Shown here piece by piece: positions 1 to 9,395 of a DNA stretch of 64,000 bases. The notes under the pieces were generated by a model, which was given only the letters and a program-made list of their open reading frames with translations, had not been told where the DNA came from and made no database searches. The position numbers were made by a program, and so were the translations under genes. The DNA comes from Bacillota bacterium. GTDB lineage: Bacteria > Bacillota > Clostridia > Christensenellales > CAG-138. Location: NCBI GenBank assembly GCA_023400985.1, contig JAEXEN010000011.1, forward strand, positions 1 through 64,000, read 5' to 3'. Numbering within the stretch: the first letter of the stretch is position 1; every line of letters begins with the position of its first letter.

Positions 1-12
1 GTTCCCATTCGA

Positions 13-44
13 CAAACAAGCGTTCCTTCGGGGACGCTTGTTTG
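13..44. terminator. hairpin A, possible terminator
   Basis: A 14-bp stem with one G-T pair closes on a TTCG loop. There is no clear T-run after it, so termination is uncertain. Its stem nearly repeats in a second hairpin at 910-939 on the other side of the lipoprotein gene. Confidence 0.55.
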
Positions 45-165
45 CTTGTAAAAATATTCCCGCCATTCTGCGGCATATCCATAATTGAATATTTGTTTCC
101 CGGAGCTAATATGGTCATTCGTCTGAATCGTCAAATAAACCGACGCCTATATAAACTGATTTATG

Positions 166-187
166 TTGACAAATATAGATTTGTCAA
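166..187. promoter_or_regulatory. inverted repeat over a -35 box, likely operator
   Basis: Arms TTGACAAAT and ATTTGTCAA are perfect and separated by ATAG. The left arm contains a consensus -35 (TTGACA), with AT-rich -10 candidates at about 188-197. This places a dimeric repressor or activator site on the promoter of the lipoprotein gene starting at 267. The cognate protein is not in the window. Confidence 0.5.
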
Positions 188-266
188 TAAATAATAAGTT
201 ACTCTATAGCTGCTTTGTCAAAGGAACAACAAAACCGCATTTTTATTTGATTTGGAGGAAGCGATA

Positions 267-884
267 GTGAATAAGAGATTAACATGCTCCATCTGTCTGT
301 TGTTGTTATTGTTACTCCTTTCCTCATGCGGCAAACAAATGGAAGTAAACACAGTAAATGCATATACGCCGGAACAGATTGGCGATATGCTGATTGCTTT
401 TTGTACGACAGACAAAGATGAACGCTACAGCAAATTACTCGAAGGCGTAGATGAGCTGATGAAAAACAGAACGGCTCCCCCCGTTAATGCGACTCCGGGT
501 ATCGTAATGGTTCACGAATACGATGCGCTGGTTATAGATTATCATGCAGAGGTTGCAGCATATATGACGGACAACTTGAAGGAGAAGATAATTGCTAACC
601 GTGAGCTATCTCGATTGGATGAGATTGCGGCTGAATGGAAAGTCTCGATAAAAGCCGAAAGAGTTGGGATCGCAGAGGTGAGTGGCGAGAATGGCAGGTA
701 TGAATTCACCATATATGCCGAATTAACAGACGCTGACGGTGCAGTAACAGATACGGAGCAGCATGGTTCGTTTGTTATGAGCGATGGACTTGTGGATAGT
801 TTATCATTTGATGGCGGGATGAAAGATTTGTTTGGAATGACGCAAGATGACTGGATGAAAGAACTGTTTGGAATGACGCAATAA
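267..884 (+). CDS. small lipoprotein of unknown function
   Basis: About 205 residues. A poly-leucine signal segment ends in the lipobox LSSC, so the mature protein should be lipid-anchored on the outer face of the membrane. GTG at 267 is chosen because GGAGG at 254-258 is 8 nt upstream; the in-frame TTG at 252 overlaps that site. The mature part is acidic and mixed alpha/beta, and I recognise no domain. The last 21 residues contain a tandem duplication: a segment ending LFGMTQ occurs twice and ends the protein. The gene stands alone between two similar hairpins (13-44 and 910-939) and has its own promoter with a palindrome. Its composition looks more AT-rich than that of its neighbours. Confidence 0.75.
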   Translation: MNKRLTCSICLLLLLLLLSSCGKQMEVNTVNAYTPEQIGDMLIAFCTTDKDERYSKLLEGVDELMKNRTAPPVNATPGIVMVHEYDALVIDYHAEVAAYMTDNLKEKIIANRELSRLDEIAAEWKVSIKAERVGIAEVSGENGRYEFTIYAELTDADGAVTDTEQHGSFVMSDGLVDSLSFDGGMKDLFGMTQDDWMKELFGMTQ

Positions 885-909
885 GGAGGTAGCCGCCGGG
901 TCCTAATCA

Positions 910-939
910 AAACAAGCGTCCTTTCGAGAACGCTTGTTT
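910..939. terminator. hairpin B, downstream of the lipoprotein gene
   Basis: A 10-bp stem (AAACAAGCGT with its complement) and 10-nt loop lie 26 bases after the stop. The stem is essentially the same sequence as hairpin A at 13-44, so the gene is bracketed by a repeated hairpin. Confidence 0.55.
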
Positions 940-1060
940 GCGTTATGCGCAAATTACACAAACAAAATGCCGTAAATCATGAAAATAGAATTGAACGGAA
1001 TGCATATCCCAGATATGATGGGAAAAGAAAAAACAGAGAGGCGTTTTACAAGTTGCGAAT

Positions 1061-2935
1061 ATGAAGGTACAGCAACCGGTTATGGATAAGTTTACGCTGC
1101 TCCGACAGCATTTCGGGCACACCTCCTTTCGTCCGGGGCAGGAGGAGCTGATTGACGCTCTGTTAAAGGGGCGGGATGCGCTGGGCGTCATGCCCACGGG
1201 TGCGGGCAAATCGGCATGCTATCAGCTTCCGGCGCTGCTCCTTTCGGGGGTGACACTCGTTATATCGCCTCTCATTTCTTTGATGAAGGATCAGGTGGCG
1301 GCGCTGTCGCAAGCGGGCATTCCCTCGGCGTTCATCAATTCTTCCCTGACCGGCGCGCAGTATAAAGAGGTGTTCTGCCGCGCGAAAATCGGCGCATACA
1401 AATTGCTGTATATAGCGCCGGAGCGCCTTTTGACTTCGGATTTTTTAGAGTTTGCGCAAAGCACGGAGATCTCGCTTGTGGCTGTGGACGAGGCGCATTG
1501 CGTTTCCCAGTGGGGGCAGGATTTTCGCCCGAGCTATTTAAAAATCGCGGAATTTGTACGAACCTTGCCCAAGCGGCCCGCGGTGGGCGCTTTTACGGCC
1601 ACGGCCACGGCGCAGGTCAAAAAGGACATTGAAAAGCTTCTGGAACTGAGAAACGCCTTATGTATCACCACCGGTTTTGACAGGCCCAATCTCTATTTTG
1701 AGGTGGTACGCCCCAAGCGCAAGGACGCTTTTGTAAAGGACTACGTCGCCAAAAGGCGCGATCAAAGCGGGATCATCTATTGCGCCACGCGTAAATCGGT
1801 GGAGTCGGTATGCGATAACCTCCGGCAGCATGGCTATAAGGCCACGCGATACCATGCGGGGCTTGAGGACGAGGAACGCAAACGCAATCAGGAGGATTTC
1901 GTCTATGACCGCGCGCAGGTCATGGTGGCGACCAACGCTTTTGGCATGGGTATCGATAAATCCAACGTCAATTATGTGCTGCACTACAATATGCCGAAAA
2001 ATTTGGAGAGCTATTATCAGGAGGCCGGCCGCGCCGGACGCGACGGCGCAAATGCGCGCTGCACGCTCCTTTATTCGGCGGGGGATGTGCAAACGGCAAC
2101 GTTCCTTATAAAAAACGCCGAGGAAAATACGGCGCTCAGCGAGGAAGAGCGGGAGATCCTCCTCAAACGCGATATGGAGCGCCTCAACAAGATGGTTGGT
2201 TACTGCAAAACGGACGATTGCCTGCGCGGCTGTATTTTAGAGTATTTTGGCGAGCGGCATGCGGGTGAATGCGGCAGCTGCGGAAATTGCACGGGTATGA
2301 TCGAGAAGAAAGACATCACCGTTGAAGCGCAGAAGATACTTTCGGCTGTGGCCAGGGTGGAGAAAAAGTATTCTTACGGGCTCGGCCTTACCCTGATCGT
2401 CAGGATGCTTCACGGTAGCAAGGAACAACGGGTCCTCCAATTGGGGCTTGATAAACTCCCGACCTACGGCATCATGCGCGACACGGATCGAAGCCGCATC
2501 AGGATCTACACGGACCATCTGATCGATATGGGGTATCTAACCTTGAGCGGGGAGGAATACCAGGTGCTTCGCCTTACGGAGCGCGCGGGCGAGGTGCTTT
2601 TTCGCGGCGAACGCGTCATGCTTACGGAGCGGATATCGCATCCGGAGAAGAAGGAACCCGGCTCCCGAAAGCGCGAAAAGGAAACGCCGGATACGGAAGA
2701 TACGCTGCTGAATGCGCTGAAGGCATTGCGTACAAAGCTGGCGCAGGCGGAGAATGTTCCGGCGTATATCGTATTCTCCAACGCCACGCTTTCGGATATG
2801 GCGGCGAAGAAGCCTGAAAGCATGGAGGAGTTTTTCTATGTTTCCGGCGTCGGCGAAGTTAAGGCAAAAAGATACGGCGCGGCCTTCCTGGAGGTAATTC
2901 AAAGCTGGATGCGAAAGAATAAGCATAACGGATGA
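1061..2935 (+). CDS. recQ: ATP-dependent DNA helicase RecQ
   Basis: A 624-residue superfamily 2 helicase, close to the usual 600-610. RecQ unwinds DNA 3' to 5' in recombination repair and at stalled forks. Visible motifs are the Q/FRPGQ region near residue 20, Walker A MPTGAGKS near 45, the DEAH box (VDEAHC) near 145, motif III TATAT, motif VI EAGRAGRDG near 325, the zinc-binding subdomain with four cysteines near 385-410 (DCLRGC...CGSCGNC), a winged helix, and a C-terminal HRDC domain from about residue 545. The ATG has only a weak upstream ribosome site; a second ATG eight codons later (MDKFTLLR) is possible. It appears monocistronic. Confidence 0.96.
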   Translation: MKVQQPVMDKFTLLRQHFGHTSFRPGQEELIDALLKGRDALGVMPTGAGKSACYQLPALLLSGVTLVISPLISLMKDQVAALSQAGIPSAFINSSLTGAQYKEVFCRAKIGAYKLLYIAPERLLTSDFLEFAQSTEISLVAVDEAHCVSQWGQDFRPSYLKIAEFVRTLPKRPAVGAFTATATAQVKKDIEKLLELRNALCITTGFDRPNLYFEVVRPKRKDAFVKDYVAKRRDQSGIIYCATRKSVESVCDNLRQHGYKATRYHAGLEDEERKRNQEDFVYDRAQVMVATNAFGMGIDKSNVNYVLHYNMPKNLESYYQEAGRAGRDGANARCTLLYSAGDVQTATFLIKNAEENTALSEEEREILLKRDMERLNKMVGYCKTDDCLRGCILEYFGERHAGECGSCGNCTGMIEKKDITVEAQKILSAVARVEKKYSYGLGLTLIVRMLHGSKEQRVLQLGLDKLPTYGIMRDTDRSRIRIYTDHLIDMGYLTLSGEEYQVLRLTERAGEVLFRGERVMLTERISHPEKKEPGSRKREKETPDTEDTLLNALKALRTKLAQAENVPAYIVFSNATLSDMAAKKPESMEEFFYVSGVGEVKAKRYGAAFLEVIQSWMRKNKHNG

Positions 2936-3069
2936 AGCTCTTGAAATAAAACGGTAAAATCCGGAATCATATTTTAAAAAGTTGCTGCGTATTTGAAAGA
3001 AGGAACTATACCGGCGGCCGCATTTGTGTTATCATTTGTAGTGATAAATTGGGGATAAATGGGGAAAAC

Positions 3070-4761
3070 ATGAAACGTATCTTTTTGGCTCTTCTTGCCG
3101 CAACGCTTCTTTTCGGGTGCTTCGCGTCCGCCTCGGCTGAGGGAGAAACGCAAACGATCCTCGTAAAAAGCCTGGAATTGAATCGCACGAAAGCGGTCTT
3201 TACGCTCGAACAGGGCAAAAGCCTGCCCGTGTTTTCGCTTTCCGCTAAAGTGAAGCCCTCAAACGCCACCGCGCCGCAGCTTAGCTATACGAGTTCCGAC
3301 GAAGCTGTCGCGACGGTGGATCAATTCGGGCTTGTGACCTGCGTCGGGTTCGGACAGGCGACCATCACCGCCTCGACGAACGACGGAAGCCTGAAATCTG
3401 CAAGCTGCACCGTTACCGTGAAGAAAACTGAGGTAACGCGCGTAAGCTTCGGGAGCGAAAGTTATACGATCTCGATCGGCGCCGGGGAGGGGCCCGGCAA
3501 GACATTACGGCTCTCTGCGGAGGTCGCGCCCAAGGACGCGTTCGACCGAAGCCTTACATGGGTAAGCTCGGACGAAACCGTCGCCAAGGTGGATGAATTT
3601 GGGCTTGTGACGAGCGCAGGCCACGGCACGGCGGTCATCACAGCCAGTGCAAACGACGGCAGCTTAAGGTATGCAAGCTGTATTGTGCGGGTGGAAAAGC
3701 TACGCGTAAGCAATATCGGCTTCCCTCAAAAGAGCGAGACCATCGCGGCCGGTGAAAACGGGGCGCTGGGTAACAAGCTTCAGCTTTCGGCAACCGTTAC
3801 GCCGCAGAACGCATTCGATACCTCGCTTGTATGGTCGAGCTCCGACGAAACCGTCGCCACGGTGGACGGCTTCGGGCTCGTGACGAGCGTGGGCTACGGC
3901 ACGGCAATCATCACCGCCACAGCCGCCGACGGCGGCGCAAGCGGAAGCTGTTCCGTTACCGTCGCTTATATGAAGATCGATAAGATATCCCTCAACGCCT
4001 CGCGGCTTTCCATCGCGGGCGGCGAGACGTTTCTATTGAAGGCATCCATTGCGCCCGCGGATGCGACGAACAAGGGGATCACATGGCAATCGAGCGATAC
4101 GTCGGTCGTACGGGTGGATGAAGAGGGCCTTGTCACGGGTTACGGCAAAGGCGAGGCGAAGGTTTCGGCTGTGGCGGCGGACGGCACGGGCGCAATCTCG
4201 ATATGCACGGTGAAAGTGACCTCCGACGCCAAAATATTGGGAAACGGCGAGGCGGTGGATCCCGTCTTTTACGGCAACGTTTATGATCTCTATTCTTTGC
4301 TCGGGGGCGACGAGGAGCAGGCGTTAAGGGCGTATTACAACACGCTTGGCAAGGACCGCTCCGCGAGCATCATCAAAAAAGCGCTAGAATACGCGGGCGT
4401 CGGCTATGCCTATGTGGATTGCAGCAAGCTAACAAAGATCGCCTATAGAGCGGGCGGATATACTATCCCCCGCATATCGGATGATCAGGCCTATGCGCTC
4501 AGATCCCGTGCGATCGACCGCTCGAAAATCAGGCCCGGGGATCTGATCTTCTTTAAAAAACTGCCGGATCATCCCTGTTCCTGTGGGGCCGTATGCAGGC
4601 GCTATATGGAAATCCACCACGTCGGCATCTATTTCGGATACGTGAACGGCAGCCATTACATCATAGACGCGAGCAGCGTCGTCGGCAAGACCGTGATACG
4701 GAAGTGGGATGGTTCCGACAGTTTCGCAGAGATGCTCTACGCGTTTGCAGTACACAGATAA
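3070..4761 (+). CDS. secreted Big2-repeat NlpC/P60 cell-wall hydrolase
   Basis: 563 residues. A signal peptide (about 1-28) is followed by four bacterial Ig-like Big2 repeats, about 85-90 residues each, showing the recurring SSDE(T/A)VA(T/K)VD and GLVT patterns up to about residue 395. The C-terminal domain is NlpC/P60-like: Cys451 in YVDCSKLT is the expected nucleophile and His517 in HHVGIYFG the catalytic histidine. Such enzymes cut peptide stems of peptidoglycan, with the Ig repeats as spacers. A cysteine-rich insert (HPCSCGAVC) just before the histidine is unusual. ATG 3070 is preceded by GGGG at 3061-3064. It converges on rsmA across a shared terminator. Confidence 0.88.
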   Translation: MKRIFLALLAATLLFGCFASASAEGETQTILVKSLELNRTKAVFTLEQGKSLPVFSLSAKVKPSNATAPQLSYTSSDEAVATVDQFGLVTCVGFGQATITASTNDGSLKSASCTVTVKKTEVTRVSFGSESYTISIGAGEGPGKTLRLSAEVAPKDAFDRSLTWVSSDETVAKVDEFGLVTSAGHGTAVITASANDGSLRYASCIVRVEKLRVSNIGFPQKSETIAAGENGALGNKLQLSATVTPQNAFDTSLVWSSSDETVATVDGFGLVTSVGYGTAIITATAADGGASGSCSVTVAYMKIDKISLNASRLSIAGGETFLLKASIAPADATNKGITWQSSDTSVVRVDEEGLVTGYGKGEAKVSAVAADGTGAISICTVKVTSDAKILGNGEAVDPVFYGNVYDLYSLLGGDEEQALRAYYNTLGKDRSASIIKKALEYAGVGYAYVDCSKLTKIAYRAGGYTIPRISDDQAYALRSRAIDRSKIRPGDLIFFKKLPDHPCSCGAVCRRYMEIHHVGIYFGYVNGSHYIIDASSVVGKTVIRKWDGSDSFAEMLYAFAVHR

Positions 4762-4772
4762 ATTATAAAAAC

Positions 4773-4807
4773 AAATTAAAAAGCGGCCGAGCGCCGCTTT
4801 TTAATTT
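4773..4807. terminator. bidirectional intrinsic terminator
   Basis: Perfect 15-bp stem with loop CGAGC; an A-run enters and a T-run leaves, so it can stop transcripts from both sides. It overlaps the rsmA stop codon. Confidence 0.9.
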
Positions 4808-5637
4808 GCCTTTATATCTTTCAGAACCAAAGCCAGCCTCGCAAACGCCTCCGGCTTCAATGCTTCCGCACGGGCGGAGGGCTCTATACCGCAGGCGTCG
4901 AGCACGCTTAAAAGCTCCTCGCGGCTTTCAAACAGCGGCTTGAGGTTGTTGAATACCGTCTTACGCCGCATGGAAAACGCGGTTTGCAACAGCGGCGGGA
5001 GGGCCTTTAAAAAGGGCACGTCCGCTTTTTTTTTGAGGCGTATGACGACGGAGTCCACCTCGGGCGCGGGGTAATATGCGGCGGGCGAGAGGGAAAGCAC
5101 CCTTTCTACCGCATAGCCGTATTGTGCCAGCACCGTGAGCGGCCCGTATATCTTTGTTTCGGGCAGGGTGAAGAAACGCTCCGCAGCCTCTTTTTGGAGC
5201 ATGAGGGTCATGCTCTTAATGGGATAGCCGCCGCTTAAAAGCGCCATGCAGATGGGCGTGGTGGCGTAATAGGGCAGATTGGCGACAACGCAGAAATCCT
5301 CGCCCTTGAAAAAGTCCGCATAGAGCGCGCTCAGGTCGAGCTTTAAAAAATCGCGGTGGATGAGAAGAACGTTGCCTGCGCCGCTTAGCCTTGTTTCGAG
5401 CACGCGATACATGGATGCATCGATCTCCACGGCGGCGAGCTTTTTTGCGCGCTTTGCGAGGGGAACGGTAAGCGCGCCCAGGCCCGGGCCTATCTCCAGC
5501 ACGCATGTTTCATCGATGTGCGCCGCGTCGAGGATGGAGGAGATCGCGCTATCATCGCACAAAAAATTCTGCCCGAGCGCCTTGTTGGGCGTCAGGCCGA
5601 ATTCGTTTATCAGTTGTTTTGTTTCCGCAGTTCCCAT
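4801..5637 (-). CDS. rsmA: 16S rRNA dimethyladenosine methyltransferase RsmA/KsgA
   Basis: 278 residues. RsmA uses SAM to dimethylate two adjacent adenosines in the 3' terminal helix of 16S rRNA, a late step of small-subunit assembly; its loss gives kasugamycin resistance. The N-terminal GQNFL segment, the SAM-binding loop EIGPGLGALT near residue 46 and the catalytic NLPYY motif near 120 are all present. The start codon overlaps the stop of the upstream G5/3D gene by one base (TGATG), implying translational coupling. In Bacillus the yabE-type gene, rnmV and ksgA are clustered; here rnmV is absent between them. Confidence 0.96.
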   Translation of the reverse strand: MGTAETKQLINEFGLTPNKALGQNFLCDDSAISSILDAAHIDETCVLEIGPGLGALTVPLAKRAKKLAAVEIDASMYRVLETRLSGAGNVLLIHRDFLKLDLSALYADFFKGEDFCVVANLPYYATTPICMALLSGGYPIKSMTLMLQKEAAERFFTLPETKIYGPLTVLAQYGYAVERVLSLSPAAYYPAPEVDSVVIRLKKKADVPFLKALPPLLQTAFSMRRKTVFNNLKPLFESREELLSVLDACGIEPSARAEALKPEAFARLALVLKDIKAN

Positions 5638-6881
5638 CAGTTCGTTTTGATGTAGATAGTGCGGCTGTATTTGCGCCCCCAGCGCACCGCTTCCGCCTCC
5701 GTGTTGAACCAGAGGTCGATGGCGTTGGCTTTATCGCCGCTGTAGTTGCGGAACGCCCCCGTGTCGAGCGCGGTGCCGTAGCCGTAACCCGGGACGTAGA
5801 TCTTCGTGTAATAGGGGATGAGATTGGGGTTTACGGCGATGGTGCCGAGTTTGGGCTTGGTTCCGGTAGAAGTGCGCTTTCCGGTGCAATAGCCAGTTAT
5901 GGCATATACGGTGATCTTCTTCCAGCCGTCCACGCCGTCTTTTGGCAGCACGATGTTGTGGCGGTTGAAGGTGCGCCATTCGCCTACAAATTTGGTCTGG
6001 TAATGGACCTTGGTGCCCACGCGGACGACCTCGTCCACCGCAGACTCGATGACCCTTTGGTCCACGATCGTGCGGGAGACCACCACCCCGTTTTTGGCGA
6101 TGACCCTTCGCGTGACTTCCTTGACGCCGTCCTGGCCTTGCTGTACGATTACGGGGTCCTTGTAATTGTACATGGTGTCGTCCTTGATGGTGACTTCGCG
6201 GTAATAGAGGGGCACAAGGTTATCCTTCTCGTTGTAAGGATAGGATATCTCCACGTCGATATGCTGTATTTTCATACCCGGTTCAACGTCTTCGAAAGGG
6301 CGGCTCGACAGCTCGTCCTCCACGCCGGCCTTCACGCCCGCGAGATCGAGCGCCCGGCCCACGGTACCGTCCGTCATGTTGAGAATGGTAACATAGCTTC
6401 CCGATTCCACCGCGACGGGAAACGCGCGCTTCACGGTAAGCTCCATGCCGTCAAAGATGAGCGCGGATTCGTCCGTGTTGAGCTCGTCATAGGTGGAAAG
6501 CTCTGTGCCGCTGCGGGAAAGGAAATCGCTTACGGCGGACTCGCGCGCCACGTAATGTGCGGTCGCGCCATCTACGTTTAAGGTGATTTTTCGCAATTTG
6601 TTATCGGCGCGCAGCGTAATCAGGCAGTAAACGACTGCGGCGGCTGCCGCAAGGCCCATAAAGATGTCAAACGCGATAAGGAGGGGGCTTTTTCCGCCGG
6701 GAATTTGAGGAAGCGGGAGTTCGCCGGCGCGCTTTAGCGCGCCGCGCGTTTTTTGCGCCGCCGCGTCCGCATGTTTTTTGAACGCGGCAAAAGTGCGGTC
6801 AAAAAAGACCGCCGCGCCGCGTTTAGGGCGCGCGGCTTCCATGGCCGTATATTTTCTGGTTTTTTTATGCCGTTGAAACAT
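5637..6881 (-). CDS. membrane-anchored G5/3D domain wall protein (YabE-like)
   Basis: 414 residues. After a basic cytoplasmic segment there is one membrane helix (about 63-87), then two DUF348 repeats, a G5 domain (around VTRRVIAKNGVVV) and a C-terminal 3D domain of the kind found in MltA and resuscitation-type hydrolases. Related proteins (YabE, YocH, Rpf/Sps) remodel peptidoglycan. In the 3D domain the first of the three usual aspartates is replaced: the sequence reads AVNP, not AVDP, while LDTG and IDLWF are kept. ATG 6881 has GGAGGT at 6885-6890. The open frame continues upstream to 7868 but overlaps the PBP gene, so that extension is rejected. Confidence 0.88.
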   Translation of the reverse strand: MFQRHKKTRKYTAMEAARPKRGAAVFFDRTFAAFKKHADAAAQKTRGALKRAGELPLPQIPGGKSPLLIAFDIFMGLAAAAAVVYCLITLRADNKLRKITLNVDGATAHYVARESAVSDFLSRSGTELSTYDELNTDESALIFDGMELTVKRAFPVAVESGSYVTILNMTDGTVGRALDLAGVKAGVEDELSSRPFEDVEPGMKIQHIDVEISYPYNEKDNLVPLYYREVTIKDDTMYNYKDPVIVQQGQDGVKEVTRRVIAKNGVVVSRTIVDQRVIESAVDEVVRVGTKVHYQTKFVGEWRTFNRHNIVLPKDGVDGWKKITVYAITGYCTGKRTSTGTKPKLGTIAVNPNLIPYYTKIYVPGYGYGTALDTGAFRNYSGDKANAIDLWFNTEAEAVRWGRKYSRTIYIKTN

Positions 6882-6903
6882 AGCACCTCCGGAAACACCC
6901 AAT

Positions 6904-6932
6904 ATTCTATCAGCGAGCGCTATACGTGTCAA
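6904..6932 (-). promoter_or_regulatory. sigma-A-type promoter for the G5/3D-rsmA unit
   Basis: On the minus strand, TTGACA, a 17-bp spacer and TAGAAT, about 20 bases before the G5/3D start codon. Confidence 0.75.
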
Positions 6933-7008
6933 ATGAACGAAATGTGGCCGCGTGTCCTTCTTGCATCGTGTTATACCGGATATATACAAAAACGATACGC
7001 GGTTGCGG

Positions 7009-7038
7009 TTTACAGTCCGTTCGGAACAAGTATATAAT
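7009..7038 (+). promoter_or_regulatory. sigma-A-type promoter for the PBP gene
   Basis: TTTACA, an 18-bp spacer and a perfect TATAAT, about 38 bases before ATG 7077. It is divergent from the minus-strand promoter 75 bp away. Confidence 0.7.
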
Positions 7039-7076
7039 ACACATACATTCTTAACCTTACTATAAAAGGAGCGCGT

Positions 7077-9245
7077 ATGAAACGCCTCGTCGCGGTTTTC
7101 CTCATCCTGGCATTTCTTATCCCCATGGCCGGCTGTGAAACGTCGGAGCCCGGCTCCGCCGCATGCGGGCGGTTTTTGGAGTATCTGCGGACTGGGGATT
7201 ATCCTTCCGCCTACGCCATGCTCAGCGCAAAATCGCGCAACGATACCGAAGAAAGCAAGGAAAACCGCGTAACCGAGCAGGAGTTCACCGATAAATACGT
7301 CAACATTTTCGAAGCGCTCGACATCGTGAGCGTCTCCTATGAAAACACGGAAGTCACGGAGGAAGGCTCGGTGCTCGCCGCGATCTCCTATACCGCCGTG
7401 TACCGCTCGGTACTCGCGGGCGATATGAAAAACGAATGCAAGCTCACCGCCGTAATGGAGGGCGGGAAGTGGTGCGTCGAGTGGACGCCCGCGAACATAT
7501 TCCCCGAGATGACCTGGGGCGATACCGTCCGCGTAGCGACGATCGCCGCAAAGCGCGGCGAGATATTGGCGAACGGCTGCGCCCTTGCCGCCACGGTGGG
7601 CGCGACCTCCGTGTATGCCGCCCCTTCTCTCATTGAGGGCGAAGCCGGCTTTTGCGCGCAGGTATCGCCGCTTCTGGGGCTTACGGCGCAAGAGGTAAGC
7701 GTGGCGCTTAGTAAGGCTTATAACGACGTAGCGGTGCTCAAAACCTACTATTCCGACGAGCTTTTGCAATCGGTCCGGGAACAGCTTTTGAGCATAAAGG
7801 GCATAGGTATCGACGACGGGAATTTCAAGGTACAGCGCGAGTATCCCTATAAAAGCCTGCTCGCGCATGTACTCGGCTACGTCGGCCCGATAAGCGCCGA
7901 GAGCACGGAGGAGCTAAATGCCCTCATCGACGATCTCAACGCGAGAATCGGCGACGATTCCACCTACAACGGAGATTCCGTCGTGGGTAAGCTTGGGCTT
8001 GAAAGTAAGTACGAAACGGAGCTGCACGGAAAAAACGGCACGGAGATATTCATCTTTTCCGCGGCAGGCGAAAAAAAGCGCACCCTCTATAAGGAGGATG
8101 CACAAAACGGCATGGATATCGAGCTTACGATCAACATAGAGCTCCAAAAGCGCGTGGAGGAGCTCATGGGGCTCGTGCTCTACGGCGAGACCACCGCGGG
8201 CGCGGTGGTGGTTTTAAACCCGCTCACGGGCGAGATACAGGCCATGGCCTCGTACCCCACGTACGACTTGAACCTTTTCGTGCGCGGCATCAGCCAAAAG
8301 GATTACGAGGCGCTTACGAGCAACCCCGCGAAGCCGCTCATCAACCGCGCCACCCAAGGGCTTTACCCGCCAGGTTCGGTGTTTAAATCGTTCACGGCCG
8401 CCGCTGCGCTTGAAACGGGCACGCTCACGGACGATTATGTGTTTAAGGGCGATATCGACGACGATTATTGGACGCCCACCGATTTCGGCACATGGATATG
8501 GCCGCGTATCAAGCGTGCCGAAATGAAATACCGCACGGAACCCTTGAACATGCACAACGCCATCATCAATTCGGACAATATCTATTTTGCCAATGCCGCA
8601 CTCCTCATCGGCGAGGAACCGTTTTTTAACTATATGAAGCGGCTCGGCATGGAGGAAAAAATACCGTTTGATATCAACGTCGCCGAGGCGCAGCTTGTGA
8701 ACGAGAACACGGATATCACCCCCAAGCTCCTTGCGGACAGCGGCTACGGGCAGGGTGAAATACTCGTGACGCCCCTGCAGCTTGCGAGCATGTTCTCGCT
8801 GTTTGCTAACAGCGGCGACATCGTTCGTCCGCGCATCGTGAGGGCCTTTTATGAGGAAGACGGCATCCGCATCCATATGGTAAAAGAAAGCGAGACCGAG
8901 ATATGGAAGGAAAACGCGGTGCCCGATTCGGTCATTTCGGATCTTCTGCCTATGCTTGAGGACGTCGCTAGCAGGGATTATAACGGCACCGGGCACCCGC
9001 TCAAGGTCAATAGCTGCGTGGTGGCCGCCAAAACGGGCACGGCGGAGATCGGCAACGATAAGAGCCGTGAAATATCATGGTTTGCGGGTTTCCGCACAGG
9101 CGTGAGCGAGGAAAACGCGCGGCTTGTGCTGGTAATGCTCGAGGTGCCCGTGGGTACCGAATACTCCACCCTCAAATTCGATATCGCCCGCGAGCTCTTA
9201 AAAATGTCGAGCCCCGGCACGGTGGAAGACGAGGAAGAAAACTAA
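7077..9245 (+). CDS. MecA/PbpC-type class B penicillin-binding protein, lipoprotein
   Basis: 722 residues. A signal peptide ending in the lipobox PMAGC suggests lipid anchoring. Next come an NTF2-like MecA N-terminal domain (about 25-150), a PBP dimerisation region, and the transpeptidase domain with Ser434-x-x-Lys437 (SVFK), Ser499-Asp500-Asn501 and Lys652-Thr-Gly. All three catalytic motifs are intact, so it should cross-link peptidoglycan stems and bind beta-lactams. The architecture is that of low-affinity PBPs such as MecA and PbpC; whether this protein is drug-insensitive cannot be read from sequence. RBS AGGAG precedes the ATG. It is monocistronic and divergent from the G5/3D wall gene. 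Confidence 0.9.
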   Translation: MKRLVAVFLILAFLIPMAGCETSEPGSAACGRFLEYLRTGDYPSAYAMLSAKSRNDTEESKENRVTEQEFTDKYVNIFEALDIVSVSYENTEVTEEGSVLAAISYTAVYRSVLAGDMKNECKLTAVMEGGKWCVEWTPANIFPEMTWGDTVRVATIAAKRGEILANGCALAATVGATSVYAAPSLIEGEAGFCAQVSPLLGLTAQEVSVALSKAYNDVAVLKTYYSDELLQSVREQLLSIKGIGIDDGNFKVQREYPYKSLLAHVLGYVGPISAESTEELNALIDDLNARIGDDSTYNGDSVVGKLGLESKYETELHGKNGTEIFIFSAAGEKKRTLYKEDAQNGMDIELTINIELQKRVEELMGLVLYGETTAGAVVVLNPLTGEIQAMASYPTYDLNLFVRGISQKDYEALTSNPAKPLINRATQGLYPPGSVFKSFTAAAALETGTLTDDYVFKGDIDDDYWTPTDFGTWIWPRIKRAEMKYRTEPLNMHNAIINSDNIYFANAALLIGEEPFFNYMKRLGMEEKIPFDINVAEAQLVNENTDITPKLLADSGYGQGEILVTPLQLASMFSLFANSGDIVRPRIVRAFYEEDGIRIHMVKESETEIWKENAVPDSVISDLLPMLEDVASRDYNGTGHPLKVNSCVVAAKTGTAEIGNDKSREISWFAGFRTGVSEENARLVLVMLEVPVGTEYSTLKFDIARELLKMSSPGTVEDEEEN

Positions 9246-9303
9246 AAACGCCGCAATTCCTGCATAACACAAACGGATATGCAGCGCATGCGCCGCGCCG
9301 TTC

Positions 9304-9333
9304 TTGACAGCGGTATTTCGCGTAGCTTACAAT
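9304..9333 (+). promoter_or_regulatory. promoter of the CoA operon
   Basis: TTGACA, an 18-bp spacer and TACAAT, giving a start site near 9340. A second TTGACA at 9340-9345 lacks a matching -10. Confidence 0.6.
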
Positions 9334-9395
9334 ACTTCTATTGACAATCGATCCGACAGACATTTCTCATTATCGAATCGGAGGTTTCTTAACCA

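Noticed and set aside
5637..7868. 743-residue minus-strand open frame
   Set aside because: Its first 329 codons lie antisense to the PBP gene and its promoter; the ribosome site, promoter and domain start all support ATG 6881.
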